From: Bradyrhizobium sediminis
GTDB lineage: Bacteria; Pseudomonadota; Alphaproteobacteria; Rhizobiales; Xanthobacteraceae
Direction: 5' to 3'
DNA: 64,000 nucleotides
NCBI RefSeq assembly: GCF_018736085.1
Contig: NZ_CP076134.1
Span: 3,668,501-3,732,500 of the forward strand
Shown one piece after another: positions 25,749-35,221 of the stretch. The notes below the pieces were generated by a model. It saw nothing but the letters and a program-made list of their open reading frames with translations, had not been told where the DNA came from and made no database searches. A program made the position numbers and the translations under genes. Position 1 is the first letter of the stretch. Each line of letters starts with the position of its first letter.

Positions 25749-26584
25749 GGCAGTTCTGGCGAATGCTGCTGCGCAACCCCGGCGGGCTGATCGGCCTCGT
25801 GATCCTGGCTGTCGCGATCGCGGTCGCGGTGTTTGGCCCACTGCTGTTTCCAACGTCGCCCTGGCGCATGGTGCAGCGGCCGTTCCTGCCGCCGTTCACG
25901 ATCGCGGGCCTGCCGCTCGGTACCGATGCGCTCGGCCGCGACGTGATGGCGGGCATCGTGTACGGGGCGCGCGTTTCATTGCTGGTTGGCCTCGTCTCCA
26001 CGCTGGCGGCGCTCGCGGTCGGCATCCCCGTTGGCGCGATGGCCGGATATTTCGGCGGTCGCATCGGCGATGCGCTGATGCGCTTCACCGAATTCTTTCA
26101 GACCGTGCCGAGCTTCGCGCTGGCGATCGTGCTGGTCGCCGTGCTGCAGCCCTCGATCGTTTCGATCGTCATCGCCATCGCCATCGTCAGCTGGCCGCCG
26201 GTGGCGCGACTGGTGCGCGGCGAGGTGCTGTCGCTGCGCACCCGCGAATATGTCCAGGCCGCGATCGTGACCGGTCAGACCAACGGCTGGATCATCTGGC
26301 GCGAAATCCTTCCCAATGCGCTGTCTCCCGTGATCGTGCTGGCGTCGTTGATGGTTGCGACCGCCATCCTGCTCGAATCGTCGTTGTCATTTCTCGGTCT
26401 CGGCGACCCCAATCTGATGTCGTGGGGGTACATGGTCGGCGCCGGCCGCACCGTTATTCGCCAGGCCTGGTGGATCACGGTGTTTCCAGGCGTCGCCATC
26501 CTGATTTCCGTCCTGGCGCTGAACCTGATCGGCGAAGGCCTCAACGACGCGCTCAATCCACGCCTCAACAAGGACGGGCGATGA
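25745..26584 (+). CDS. ABC transporter permease (DppC type)
   Basis: A 279-aa six-span inner-membrane protein forming a heterodimer with the previous permease. Start at 25745 by ATGA overlap. DppC text: LGTDALGRDVMAGIVYGARV (around residue 60), PVARLVRGEVLSLRTREYVQ followed by AAIVTGQTNG (EAA loop), and the C-terminal INLIGEGLND-like helix LNLIGEGLNDALNPRL. Its stop overlaps the ATPase start by four bases. Confidence 0.93.
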   Translation: MRQFWRMLLRNPGGLIGLVILAVAIAVAVFGPLLFPTSPWRMVQRPFLPPFTIAGLPLGTDALGRDVMAGIVYGARVSLLVGLVSTLAALAVGIPVGAMAGYFGGRIGDALMRFTEFFQTVPSFALAIVLVAVLQPSIVSIVIAIAIVSWPPVARLVRGEVLSLRTREYVQAAIVTGQTNGWIIWREILPNALSPVIVLASLMVATAILLESSLSFLGLGDPNLMSWGYMVGAGRTVIRQAWWITVFPGVAILISVLALNLIGEGLNDALNPRLNKDGR

Positions 26585-28206
26585 GCATGTCCGCTGCCAC
26601 AGCCGTAACCATCAGAGACCTGAGGATCGCCCTGCCCGCCGGCGGCGATCGATCCTACGCCGTGGACGGCGTTTCATTCGATCTCACCGCCGGCAAGATC
26701 CTTTGCATCGTCGGAGAATCCGGCTCCGGCAAGTCGATGTGCGCCCATGCCCTGATGGGCCTGCTGCCGGACAATGTGGTCTCCGAGGCCGGCGAGATCG
26801 TATTCGACGGACACAACCTGCTGACCCTCGACGAAAGCGCCTGGCTCGCCCTGCGTGGACGCCGCATCGCCATGGTGTTTCAGGAGCCGATGACGGCCCT
26901 CAACCCCCTGATGCGAATTGGCGACCAGATCGCCGAGATGTTCGAGGCGCATGACCTGCTGACACCGAGGGAGCGGAAGCGCAAGGCGGCCGACCTGCTG
27001 CGCGAGGTCGGCCTGCCAAATCCCGAACAGGCGGTCCGCGCCTATCCCCATCAATTGTCCGGCGGCCAGCGTCAGCGCGCCATGATCGCCATGGCGCTCG
27101 CGCTCGAGCCGGCCGTGCTGGTTGCCGACGAGCCGACCACCGCACTCGACGTCACCACGCAGGCGCAAATTCTCAAGCTGATCCGCGACCTGCAGCGCCG
27201 CCGCAACATGGCTGTCATGTTCATCACCCACGATTTCGGCGTCGTCGCCGATATCGCCGACAGCGTCGTCGTGCTGCAGCACGGCAAGGTGGTCGAACAA
27301 GGCGCCGCGGACGATGTCCTGCTGCGCCCGCAACATCCCTATACGCGCGCGCTGCTCGCTGCCGTTCCGACGATGCAGCCGCCGCAGCGAGTGACCCCGC
27401 CCGAGCGCCTCAAGGCGGTCGAGGTGATCGGCCTCGAGAAAACCTATGTCAGCGGCGGCGGCTGGTTTCAGGCGGAGCGGCGCGTCCAGGCCGCAAACGG
27501 GGTCAGTTTCGACATTTTTCAGGGCGAGACTCTCGGTCTTGTCGGAGAGTCCGGTTCAGGCAAGTCTTCCGTCGCGCGCCTCATCATGCGCCTGATCGAA
27601 CCAGACCGGGGCACGGTCCGCCTGGGCGATACCGATCTGACGCAGATCAACGGAAAGGCATTGCGCGAGCAGCGCCGCCGCATCCAGATGGTGTTTCAGG
27701 ATCCATTCGCTTCGCTCAATCCGCGCCGCAAGGTCGGCAATATCATCACCGATGGCCCGATCGCGCACGGCGCCGATCCGGCGGCGGCTCGACAGCGGGC
27801 ATGCGACCTGCTGGGCCTGGTAGGCCTCAACGCCAGCGCGATGGAGCGCTTTCCGCATGAATTCTCCGGCGGCCAGCGGCAACGTATCGGGATCGCCCGC
27901 GCGCTGGCGCTCGACCCCGAAATCCTGGTCGCCGACGAAGCGGTCTCCGCGCTCGACGTGTCGGTGCAGGCGCAGGTCCTGAATCTGCTCGAAGACCTCA
28001 AGGCGCGGCTTGGTCTTTCGATGCTGTTCATCACCCACGATCTGCGGGTGGCCGCACAGATTTGCGATCGGATCGCGGTGATGCAGCACGGCACCATCGT
28101 CGAACTCAGGCCGGCCGCCGCGCTGTTCTCGGCCCCTGAACACCCCTATACGCGCGAACTTCTCGCCGCGGTTCCCGGCCAGATATCATCGTCCAAGGCT
28201 GCCTGA
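26581..28206 (+). CDS. Fused two-domain ABC transporter ATPase (DppD-DppF type)
   Basis: A 541-aa cytoplasmic protein that joins both ATPase halves of a peptide-type importer, as in GsiA. Domain 1: Walker A GESGSGKS (about residue 46), signature LSGGQRQR, Walker B VLVADEPTTALD. Domain 2 starts near residue 280: Walker A GESGSGKSS, signature FSGGQRQR, Walker B ILVADEAVSALD. Both halves keep the catalytic Glu and the switch His (FITHDFG, FITHDLR). The start at 26581 is set by the ATGA overlap with the permease. Confidence 0.95.
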   Translation: MSMSAATAVTIRDLRIALPAGGDRSYAVDGVSFDLTAGKILCIVGESGSGKSMCAHALMGLLPDNVVSEAGEIVFDGHNLLTLDESAWLALRGRRIAMVFQEPMTALNPLMRIGDQIAEMFEAHDLLTPRERKRKAADLLREVGLPNPEQAVRAYPHQLSGGQRQRAMIAMALALEPAVLVADEPTTALDVTTQAQILKLIRDLQRRRNMAVMFITHDFGVVADIADSVVVLQHGKVVEQGAADDVLLRPQHPYTRALLAAVPTMQPPQRVTPPERLKAVEVIGLEKTYVSGGGWFQAERRVQAANGVSFDIFQGETLGLVGESGSGKSSVARLIMRLIEPDRGTVRLGDTDLTQINGKALREQRRRIQMVFQDPFASLNPRRKVGNIITDGPIAHGADPAAARQRACDLLGLVGLNASAMERFPHEFSGGQRQRIGIARALALDPEILVADEAVSALDVSVQAQVLNLLEDLKARLGLSMLFITHDLRVAAQICDRIAVMQHGTIVELRPAAALFSAPEHPYTRELLAAVPGQISSSKAA

Positions 28207-28209
28207 ACG

Positions 28210-29145
28210 ATGCGTTGCGCACTTGTCAGCAGCAGCCTCGATCTGCGCGGCTACCTCAGCACGGAATTCGCGCGTATCGCCGATCGCATCGAGATCGTCG
28301 ATCATCGCCGCGACGGACCGAACGCGGATATCCGCCTGGCGGTCGCGTGGCATCCGCCGCACGACGCCTTCGAGCATTATCCGAACCTGCAGGCGGTCTG
28401 CTCGATCGGCGCCGGCGTCGACAACATCATCGCCTGCCCCAGCCTGCGACCCGGCATCGAAGTGGTCCGCGTCGTGGACCCGGCGCAGGCGCAAATGATG
28501 TCGGGATTCGTCGTCTGGCATGTGATCTGGCACCAGCGGCGTTTTGCGGGCTATCTGGCGCAGCAGCGCGACGCAACCTGGCGGCGTCTCAGTCAGCGCA
28601 ATCCGCGCGAGGTGCCCGTCGCGATTCTCGGCTATGGCGAAATCGGCCAGAAGGTCGCCGCAGATCTGGCCCTGCTCGGCTTCCCGGTCATGGCGTGGAG
28701 CCGGACGTCGAAGCCGGCCTCGCCCTCGGTCAAGGCGTTCCACGGACCCTCGGGCCTCGCCGCCATGCTCGGCGAAACCGAAGTGCTGGTGAATCTGCTG
28801 CCGCTGACGCACGAGACCCGGGGCATTCTCAACGGCGAACTGTTCGCGCGGATGCGCCGAGGCGGCTTTCTGATCCAGGTCGGGCGCGGCGAACATCTCG
28901 TCGACGACGACCTGCTGACGGCGCTGGACAGCGGTCAGCTCGAAGGCGCCGCACTCGACGTCTTTGCGGCGGAGCCGCTGGCACCGGCGCACCCATTCTG
29001 GCGTCATCCGAAAATCGTCGTCACGCCGCACGACGCCAGCGAAGTCAGCGTCGAAGCCGTGGCGGCCACTATCGTCGCAACCGCCGACGCGATAAGAACC
29101 GGTCAACGGCCACCGTACGCAATCGACCGTGAACGCGGCTATTGA
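28210..29145 (+). CDS. D-2-hydroxyacid dehydrogenase (GhrA-like glyoxylate/hydroxypyruvate reductase family)
   Basis: A 311-aa NAD(P)H-dependent oxidoreductase. The Rossmann motif is ILGYGEIGQKVAADL (around residue 139). The catalytic set is visible as Arg in QVGRGEHL, Glu in FAAEPLAP and His in VTPHDAS. The substrate domain starts with GAGVDNI. It follows the ABC ATPase by three bases, within the operon. It may reduce a 2-oxoacid released from the imported compound (inference). Confidence 0.9.
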   Translation: MRCALVSSSLDLRGYLSTEFARIADRIEIVDHRRDGPNADIRLAVAWHPPHDAFEHYPNLQAVCSIGAGVDNIIACPSLRPGIEVVRVVDPAQAQMMSGFVVWHVIWHQRRFAGYLAQQRDATWRRLSQRNPREVPVAILGYGEIGQKVAADLALLGFPVMAWSRTSKPASPSVKAFHGPSGLAAMLGETEVLVNLLPLTHETRGILNGELFARMRRGGFLIQVGRGEHLVDDDLLTALDSGQLEGAALDVFAAEPLAPAHPFWRHPKIVVTPHDASEVSVEAVAATIVATADAIRTGQRPPYAIDRERGY

Positions 29146-29183
29146 TCTGCACGCTCAAGATTTGCACATCCAAGGATTGTCCG

Positions 29184-30248
29184 GTGCCAAACCCGTCCCC
29201 GCTCATTGACGCCGCACATCCGATCGACGGTCTGCGCGCGGCATCCGCCATACCGGAAGCGCTCGCTCAAAAACTGACGGCCGAATATTACGGCCTGCCG
29301 GCCACGGCGCATCGGCTCGACAGTGAGCGCGATCAGAATTTCCGGCTGCGAACGCTGGATGGCCGCGAATATGTCCTGAAGATCGCCAATCCCGCGGAAG
29401 ACCGCGCGGTAACCAATCTGCAGACGATGGCCCTGCTCCACGTCGCGGCCACGGACCCCGGTCTGCCTGTTCCGCGTGTCTTCCCGGCGCTGAACGGTTC
29501 GCACGAGCTCGATATTCCGTTCGACGACGGCTCGACGAGAATCGTCCGCCTGCTGTCCTTTCTGGCCGGCGCGCCGATGCACTCGGTTGAAGGCTCCACA
29601 GCACTCCGCCGCGATCTCGGCCAGTGCGCGGCAAGTCTTGCACGGGGCCTTCGCGATTTCAGGCATACCGGCGCCAGCCACAAGCTGCTCTGGGACCTTC
29701 AGCACGCCGCCGAATTACGCTCGCTTGTCGACGCCGTCCCCGGCGACCGGTGCGGCCTGGTGGAGCATTTTCTCGATGGCTTCGAGGCGTGCGCGCTTCC
29801 GGTGCTGCCGAGTCTGCCCGCGCAGCCCGTGCACAACGATCTCAATCCGCATAACGTCGTGGTTGACCCCGACAGCCACGAACGCATCTCGGGAATCATA
29901 GACTTCGGCGACCTGACCTTTACCGCCCGGGTCAACGACCTCGCGATTGCGGCCGCATACCAGGTCGCAGACAATGACGATCCCCTCGCACCCGCGTGCG
30001 AACTGATCGCGGCCTATCATGCGGTCACGCTGCTGGAGCCTGCCGAATTTGATATATTGTTCGATCTCATCGCCACGCGCATGGTCATGACCATCGTGAT
30101 CAGCAGTTGGCGGGCTGTCCGCTACCCCGAGAATCGGGATTATATTCTGCGCAACAATCAAGGCGCCTGGGCGCGGCTGGTTCGGATATCGAAACTCTCG
30201 CGGATCCAGGCCTCGCAGCAGATCAGACGCGCCTGCCATTCGGAGTAA
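29184..30248 (+). CDS. APH-fold kinase resembling hydroxylysine kinase
   Basis: A 354-aa aminoglycoside-phosphotransferase-fold kinase. The GTG at 29184 is chosen because AAGGA lies seven bases before it; the open frame extends to a TTG at 29142 overlapping the previous stop. Motifs: the N-lobe Lys in EYVLKIANP, the catalytic loop PVHNDLNPHNVVV (HxDxxxxN) and the metal-binding DFGD in IIDFGDLTF. Architecture and the downstream phospho-lyase gene match the pairing of hydroxylysine kinase (HYKK) with 5-phosphohydroxylysine phospho-lyase. Likely role: phosphorylation of a hydroxy-amine before elimination. Confidence 0.82.
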   Translation: MPNPSPLIDAAHPIDGLRAASAIPEALAQKLTAEYYGLPATAHRLDSERDQNFRLRTLDGREYVLKIANPAEDRAVTNLQTMALLHVAATDPGLPVPRVFPALNGSHELDIPFDDGSTRIVRLLSFLAGAPMHSVEGSTALRRDLGQCAASLARGLRDFRHTGASHKLLWDLQHAAELRSLVDAVPGDRCGLVEHFLDGFEACALPVLPSLPAQPVHNDLNPHNVVVDPDSHERISGIIDFGDLTFTARVNDLAIAAAYQVADNDDPLAPACELIAAYHAVTLLEPAEFDILFDLIATRMVMTIVISSWRAVRYPENRDYILRNNQGAWARLVRISKLSRIQASQQIRRACHSE

Positions 30249-30254
30249 GGGGAC

Positions 30255-31550
30255 ATGTCCGCAGAAGACGAGACCGTCTCGACGCGAGAGATGATCGCGC
30301 GACGCCAACGCCTGCTTGGGCCAGCCTATCGGCTGTTCTACGAGCAGCCGGTGCAGTTCGTCCGGGGCGAAGGCGTTTGGCTCTACGATCCGGCCGGGCA
30401 TCGCTATCTCGACGCCTATAACAACGTGGCGTCGGTCGGACACTGCCACCCTCACGTCGTCGAGGCCATCACGCGGCAAGCCGCGGTGCTCAACACCCAT
30501 ACGCGCTATCTGCACGAGACCGTACTGGACTATGCTGAAAAGCTTCTGGCCACCTTCCCGGCCGAGATCGGCCACGTCATGTTCACTTGTACCGGCAGCG
30601 AAGCCAACGACCTCGCCTTGCGCGTCGCCCGGACCTGCACCGGCGGCACCGGTTTCATCGTCACCGACAACGCATATCATGGCGTGACCAGCGCGCTGGC
30701 CGAACTTTCGCCATCGCTCGGGCTGCCCGCGTCAAAGGACAGCCACGCGCGGTTGGTGCCGGCGCCTCACCCGGCCAGTGACGGCACCGGCGAAATCTTT
30801 GCGCGTCACATCCGCGATGCGCTGGACGACATGGAGAAAAACGGCATTCGCCCGGCGGGATTGCTGGTCGACACCATCTTCTCGAGTGACGGCGTCTTCG
30901 CCGACCCGCCTGGTTTCCTGCGGCCCGCGGTCGAAACCATCCGGGCTGCCGGCGGCCTGTTCATCGCCGACGAAGTGCAGCCCGGTTTTGGCCGCACCGG
31001 CAGCCATATGTGGGGATTTGCCCGCCACAATCTCATTCCCGATCTGGTCACCATGGGCAAGCCGATGGGAAATGGCCATCCGATCGCCGGGATGGCGGCG
31101 CGACCGGATCTCCTGGCCGAGTTCGGCGCGCGGTCGCGTTACTTCAACACCTTTGGCGGCAATCCGGTATCCGCCGCAGCAGGCATCGCCGTGCTGGAGG
31201 TGATCGATACCGAGGGCTTGATCGAGAACGCGCGAAGCGTTGGAGCCTATCTGCTCGACCGGCTTCGGCAATTACAGGCCCGTCACGAGTTGATTGCCGA
31301 CGTCCGCGGCGCCGGCCTGTTCATTGGCGTGGAACTCAGGCGCGGCGGCGCCGCCGGGACGCCTGCCGCGGGTGAAGGCGCGCAGATCGTCAACATGCTG
31401 CGCGAGCGGCGCGTACTGATCAGCGTCGCCGGGTCACATGGCAATGTTCTCAAGATCCGGCCACCGCTGGTGTTCGGTACCGAGCACGCCGACCTGCTCG
31501 TCGAGAATCTGGACCAGGCGTTGCTGGCCCTCAATCAAGTCCCGGCTTGA
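30255..31550 (+). CDS. Class III aminotransferase-fold PLP enzyme, probable amino-alcohol-phosphate phospho-lyase
   Basis: A 431-aa PLP enzyme. PLP is expected on Lys269 in [15 protein letters not shown], with Asp239 ([11 protein letters not shown]) holding the pyridine nitrogen. The texts [20 protein letters not shown] and [19 protein letters not shown] are hallmarks of the AGXT2L1/AGXT2L2 (ETNPPL/PHYKPL) branch, which removes phosphate and ammonia from phosphoethanolamine or 5-phosphohydroxylysine instead of transaminating. It directly follows the kinase (6-base gap), supporting a kinase then phospho-lyase route to an aldehyde. An ordinary aminotransferase role cannot be excluded. Confidence 0.85.
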   Translation: MSAEDETVSTREMIARRQRLLGPAYRLFYEQPVQFVRGEGVWLYDPAGHRYLDAYNNVASVGHCHPHVVEAITRQAAVLNTHTRYLHETVLDYAEKLLATFPAEIGHVMFTCTGSEANDLALRVARTCTGGTGFIVTDNAYHGVTSALAELSPSLGLPASKDSHARLVPAPHPASDGTGEIFARHIRDALDDMEKNGIRPAGLLVDTIFSSDGVFADPPGFLRPAVETIRAAGGLFIADEVQPGFGRTGSHMWGFARHNLIPDLVTMGKPMGNGHPIAGMAARPDLLAEFGARSRYFNTFGGNPVSAAAGIAVLEVIDTEGLIENARSVGAYLLDRLRQLQARHELIADVRGAGLFIGVELRRGGAAGTPAAGEGAQIVNMLRERRVLISVAGSHGNVLKIRPPLVFGTEHADLLVENLDQALLALNQVPA

Positions 31551-31556
31551 GTGGCG

Positions 31557-32846
31557 TCATAATCCGAGACGGTCGCGAATTCGGCCATAGAGGACGACAC
31601 TCTTTATGGCCACCGGCCACCATGCGTGGAAGCGAATTGGCTTCAGGGTGGTGATCGGCATGTCGATTTGCGCTGCCTCGCCGCCAACCAATCGCTCCGC
31701 CAGCTGCTGTCCCATGGCGGTCGCGAGCGCGACGCCACGGCCGTTGCACCCGAGATAGGCCAGCGCACCCGGCCCCGGCTCGTGCACATGCGGATAATGA
31801 TCGGCGGTCATGGCAAGGCGGCTGTTCCAGCCATGGGTCCAGCGGACGTCGCGGAGCGCCGGCCACAGCCGAACGGCGTAGCGCCTGAGATAATCGACAG
31901 CGGCCGGATCCCTGATCCATCGCATCGGTCCGCGACCACCCATCAACAGGCGGTTCGACGCATCGACCCGATAATAGACAGTGATGTGACCGCTTTCATA
32001 CAGGACCGACCGCGTCGGCATGATGCCGCGCACGATCTCGTCGGGCAGCGGCTCGGTCGCGACGATCGAGCTGAATACCGGGACGATGGTGCGGCGCAGA
32101 CCGGGCCACAGATCGTCCGTGAAGCCGTTGGTGGCAATCAGGATTTTTTCGGCGCGAACCACGGCGCGCGGTGTGTCGATGCGCCATCGTCCGCCTTCAC
32201 GCCGTAGCGACGTCGCCGGCGTCTGCCCGTAAACCGCAGCACCGGCGCTGATCGCAGCGCGCGCCAGACCGCGCGCATAGCTCAGCGGCTGCAGATCGCC
32301 GCCGCGCCGGTCCAGCATGGCGCGGACATAGCGATCGGTGCCGGTCATCTTCTGCACGGCGTCGCGGTCGAGCACGGTCACCAGCATGCCGCGGCGGATG
32401 CACTGCTCCGCCGTGGTCTCGATCGCAGCCGTGCTCGCTTCGTGATAGGCGGCGCGCAGCGTGCCGTTCTGCCGTGCTTCGCAGGCGATGCCGAGGCGGT
32501 GGATCAGATCGAGCGTGAAAGTCGGTGTCTGATAGGCAAACGCGATCATGCGCCGGCCGAGGTCGGCGCCGAACGTCGCCTCGATCGAATCGGGGTCGAA
32601 CTTCAGCCCCGGATTGAGCTGGCCGCCATTGTTGCCGGACGCGCCCCAGCCCGGCTGCTGGGCTTCGAGCACGATCGCTTCCGTTCCCTGCCCGGCCAGA
32701 TGCAGCGCCGTCGAGAGCCCGGCAAACCCGCCGCCGATGATCGCAACGGATACGGTCCTGTCGACGTCGAGCGCAGGCGTCGGGACCGGCGGGACTGCGG
32801 TGTCCGCGTAAAGACTTGGCGGCAACGCAAGCTGTTCGTGGGTCAC
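31557..32846 (-). CDS. FAD-dependent amine/amino-acid oxidoreductase (DAO family, PuuB-like)
   Basis: A 429-aa flavoenzyme. GTG at 32846 is taken as start because it lies just beyond the ATPase stop and shortly before the conserved region; weak ribosome site. The dinucleotide motif VAIIGGGFAGLSTALHL lies around residues 34-50, followed by EAQQPGWGASGNNGGQLNPG, the pattern of gamma-glutamylputrescine oxidase PuuB and relatives. It is the last gene of an amino-acid ABC operon and converges on the phospho-lyase gene (6 bases apart). It probably oxidises the imported amine or amino acid to an aldehyde or oxoacid. Confidence 0.88.
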   Translation of the reverse strand: MTHEQLALPPSLYADTAVPPVPTPALDVDRTVSVAIIGGGFAGLSTALHLAGQGTEAIVLEAQQPGWGASGNNGGQLNPGLKFDPDSIEATFGADLGRRMIAFAYQTPTFTLDLIHRLGIACEARQNGTLRAAYHEASTAAIETTAEQCIRRGMLVTVLDRDAVQKMTGTDRYVRAMLDRRGGDLQPLSYARGLARAAISAGAAVYGQTPATSLRREGGRWRIDTPRAVVRAEKILIATNGFTDDLWPGLRRTIVPVFSSIVATEPLPDEIVRGIMPTRSVLYESGHITVYYRVDASNRLLMGGRGPMRWIRDPAAVDYLRRYAVRLWPALRDVRWTHGWNSRLAMTADHYPHVHEPGPGALAYLGCNGRGVALATAMGQQLAERLVGGEAAQIDMPITTLKPIRFHAWWPVAIKSVVLYGRIRDRLGL

Positions 32847-32871
32847 TATCGTTCGATCCGGTAACTTCGCG

Positions 32872-33603
32872 TCACAAAGGATGCAGCACGCGACGCAGGA
32901 AATCCTGTGTCCGGGCGTGCTGCGGCTGGTTGAGCACGGATTTCGCCGGACCCTGCTCCACGATGATCCCGCCGTCGATGAACAGCACCCGATCGGCGAC
33001 TTCTCGTGCAAATCCCATCTCGTGCGTGACCACGATCATGGTCATGCCGTCATCGGCGAGTTTGCGCATCACGCCGAGCACTTCGCCGACCAGCTCGGGA
33101 TCGAGCGCGGATGTCGGCTCGTCGAACAGGATCGCCTTGGGCTGCATCGCCAGCGCACGCGCGATGGCGACGCGCTGCTGCTGGCCGCCGGAAAGCTGCG
33201 TCGGATGGGCATCGGCTTTTTCGGTAAGGCCAACCTGCGCCAGCAGCGCGTGGCCGCGCTCCAGCGCCTCGCTACGCGGTTCCTTCTTCACGTAGATCGG
33301 TCCCTCGACGACATTTTCCAGGGCGGTGCGATGTGGAAACAGATTGAAGCGCTGGAACACCATCGATACCTGGGTCCGGATCGCGACGATCGACGGCGCA
33401 TGGCTTTCGACCCGCGCGCCTTCCACCACGATGTCGCCGGCGTCGTAGCTCTCCAGGCCGTTGATGCAACGCAGGATCGTCGACTTGCCGGAACCCGACG
33501 GGCCGACGATGCAGACCACCTCACTCTTCTCGACCGACGCGGTGATGCCCTTCAGCACCTCGACCGCGCCGAAGCGCTTGTGAACGTCCTTCAGCTCGAT
33601 CAT
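32872..33603 (-). CDS. Amino-acid ABC transporter ATPase (GlnQ/HisP type)
   Basis: A 243-aa ATPase. The start at 33603 overlaps the permease stop (ATGA) and begins the fold ([20 protein letters not shown]). Walker [11 protein letters not shown]-loop [11 protein letters not shown], signature LSGGQQQR, Walker [13 protein letters not shown] and H-loop VVTHEMGFA are all intact. Polar amino-acid uptake family; length normal. The frame stays open upstream over the permease gene, which is only a shadow. Confidence 0.95.
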   Translation of the reverse strand: MIELKDVHKRFGAVEVLKGITASVEKSEVVCIVGPSGSGKSTILRCINGLESYDAGDIVVEGARVESHAPSIVAIRTQVSMVFQRFNLFPHRTALENVVEGPIYVKKEPRSEALERGHALLAQVGLTEKADAHPTQLSGGQQQRVAIARALAMQPKAILFDEPTSALDPELVGEVLGVMRKLADDGMTMIVVTHEMGFAREVADRVLFIDGGIIVEQGPAKSVLNQPQHARTQDFLRRVLHPL

Positions 33604-34253
33604 CGGCGGTTCGCCTTCTTCTCGAAATGCCGGACCAGAAGGATCAGCGGAACGCTCATGGTGAGATACATCAGCGCGACGAGCGTGAATACGCTGGTGT
33701 TCTTGAAGGTCGAGGACGCGATCAGCTTGCCCTGCAACGCGAGCTCGGCGACCGTAATGGTGGAGGCTTGCGAGGAATCCTTCAGCAGCATGATCATGAT
33801 GTTGCCGTAGGGCGGCAGCACGATGCGGACCGCCTGCGGCAACACCACCCGGCGCATGGTCAGCCACCAGCCCATCCCGATCGTCTGCGCGGCCTCGATC
33901 TGTCCCTTGTCGATGGCCTCGATGCCGGCGCGAAAGTTCTCCGCCTGGTAGGCTGAGTAGGCGATGCCGAGCCCGAGGATCGACGCCTGCAGCGCCGACA
34001 TCGCGATGCCGAAGTCGGGCATCACGAAATAAAGATAAAACAGCAGGACGATGATCGGGATGCCGCGGATGACGTTGATGAGCCCGGCGCTCAGCCCGGT
34101 GAGGAGACGAACGCCGGAGACCCGCATCAAGGCCCAAAGCAATCCGAGAACGGTCGACAGCAGCAGCGAACCTATGGTGACGATGATCGTCAGCCATACG
34201 CCCTGCAGCAGGATCGGCAGGAAATCGGCAGCGTCGCGCAGGAAATTTTGCAT
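33600..34253 (-). CDS. Amino-acid ABC transporter permease (HisM/GlnP type)
   Basis: A 217-aa membrane protein with about five spans. Family text: [31 protein letters not shown] (residues ~60-76) and the EAA loop [20 protein letters not shown] followed by QAVR. As only one permease gene is present, it probably works as a homodimer. It lies between receptor and ATPase in a four-gene operon with the FAD oxidase. Confidence 0.94.
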   Translation of the reverse strand: MQNFLRDAADFLPILLQGVWLTIIVTIGSLLLSTVLGLLWALMRVSGVRLLTGLSAGLINVIRGIPIIVLLFYLYFVMPDFGIAMSALQASILGLGIAYSAYQAENFRAGIEAIDKGQIEAAQTIGMGWWLTMRRVVLPQAVRIVLPPYGNIMIMLLKDSSQASTITVAELALQGKLIASSTFKNTSVFTLVALMYLTMSVPLILLVRHFEKKANRR

Positions 34254-34289
34254 CGATTCAGATCACGCGTTGCATCCCGCTCGCTCGCA

Positions 34290-35057
34290 TCAGGCGGCCT
34301 TGGCCTTGAGCCCCCATTTGTCGAGAATCTTGTCGACGGCACCGTTGGCCTTGAGCCTGGCGAGCGAGGCGTTGATTTTCTTCAGCAGATCCTGGTCCCC
34401 CTTGCGGATCCCGATAGCGACCGTACCGACGGTGGTCGGCTTGTAGGTATCGACCAGACGAACCTCGGGGAAACCGCCCTGCTTGAGGTTGTAGGCCAGG
34501 ATCGGATAATCGGCGAAACCCGCCTTGAGACGGCCCGCATTCACGTCGCGCAGGATGTCCGGAATGGTGTCGTAGACCTTGACCTCACTGAACAATCCCG
34601 TCTTTTTCAGCGCATCGACAAAGGCGGTGCCGACCTGGGCCCCGACCGCCTGGCCTTTCAGGTCTTCCTGCGAGGCGTAGTTCTTGGTGTCGGCCTTCGG
34701 CACCAGAAGTCCCTCGCCATAGCTGTAGACGGGATCGGAGAAATCGATCACCTCCTTGCGAGCCGCCGTGGCGAACATCGCCGCCGAGATGATGTCGATC
34801 TTGTTCGACGTCAGCGAAGGGACCAGCGTGGAGAACTGCATCGGCTCGATCTGGACCTGGAAGCCGGCATCCTTGCCAATCTCCGTAATCAGATCGACCA
34901 TCACGCCCTGGATGCTGTTGGTCTTGGTGTCGAGGAAGGTGAACGGCACGCCGGTCGGGGTCGAGCCGACCTTGAGCACTTGTTGCGCTGACCCAGGCGC
35001 CGCGGAAGCAAGGACGAGGGCCGCGGTGGCGGCCAGAACGAGACGTTTGAAAAGCAT
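34290..35057 (-). CDS. Amino-acid ABC transporter substrate-binding protein (SBP_bac_3)
   Basis: A 255-aa periplasmic receptor with a Sec signal (residues 1-24, ...ASAAPGSAQ) and a start preceded by GAGAGGG. The ligand-binding pattern is seen in GVPFTFLDTKTNSIQGVMVD, the Arg-containing ATAARKEVIDFSDP, and LKGQAVGAQVGTAF. It heads the operon receptor-permease-ATPase-oxidase and is divergent from an XRE-cupin regulator. The ligand is a polar amino acid or amine; not resolvable from sequence. Confidence 0.93.
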   Translation of the reverse strand: MLFKRLVLAATAALVLASAAPGSAQQVLKVGSTPTGVPFTFLDTKTNSIQGVMVDLITEIGKDAGFQVQIEPMQFSTLVPSLTSNKIDIISAAMFATAARKEVIDFSDPVYSYGEGLLVPKADTKNYASQEDLKGQAVGAQVGTAFVDALKKTGLFSEVKVYDTIPDILRDVNAGRLKAGFADYPILAYNLKQGGFPEVRLVDTYKPTTVGTVAIGIRKGDQDLLKKINASLARLKANGAVDKILDKWGLKAKAA

Positions 35058-35194
35058 CGTACCCTCTCACGAGTTCTGGGCACCGGCCGGCGTATTTCGT
35101 CTACATCAAACAGCTAATTGTGCGTTTCGCCGTCCCAACCCATTTTCACAACCATGAAATTATGGTCACATTACCGGTGATCCTGCAAGTGGTT

Positions 35195-35208
35195 TTCATG
35201 TACATGAA
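35195..35208. promoter_or_regulatory. Perfect 14-bp palindrome, probable XRE-cupin operator
   Basis: TTCATGTACATGAA is a perfect palindrome 13 bases before the GTG of the XRE-cupin gene and about 140 bases before the divergent ABC receptor gene. A weaker dyad, ACCAT-N6-ATGGT, lies at 35151-35166. The position suits autoregulation plus control of the transport operon. Binding is inferred. Confidence 0.5.
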
Positions 35209-35221
35209 GGGATGATTTGAC

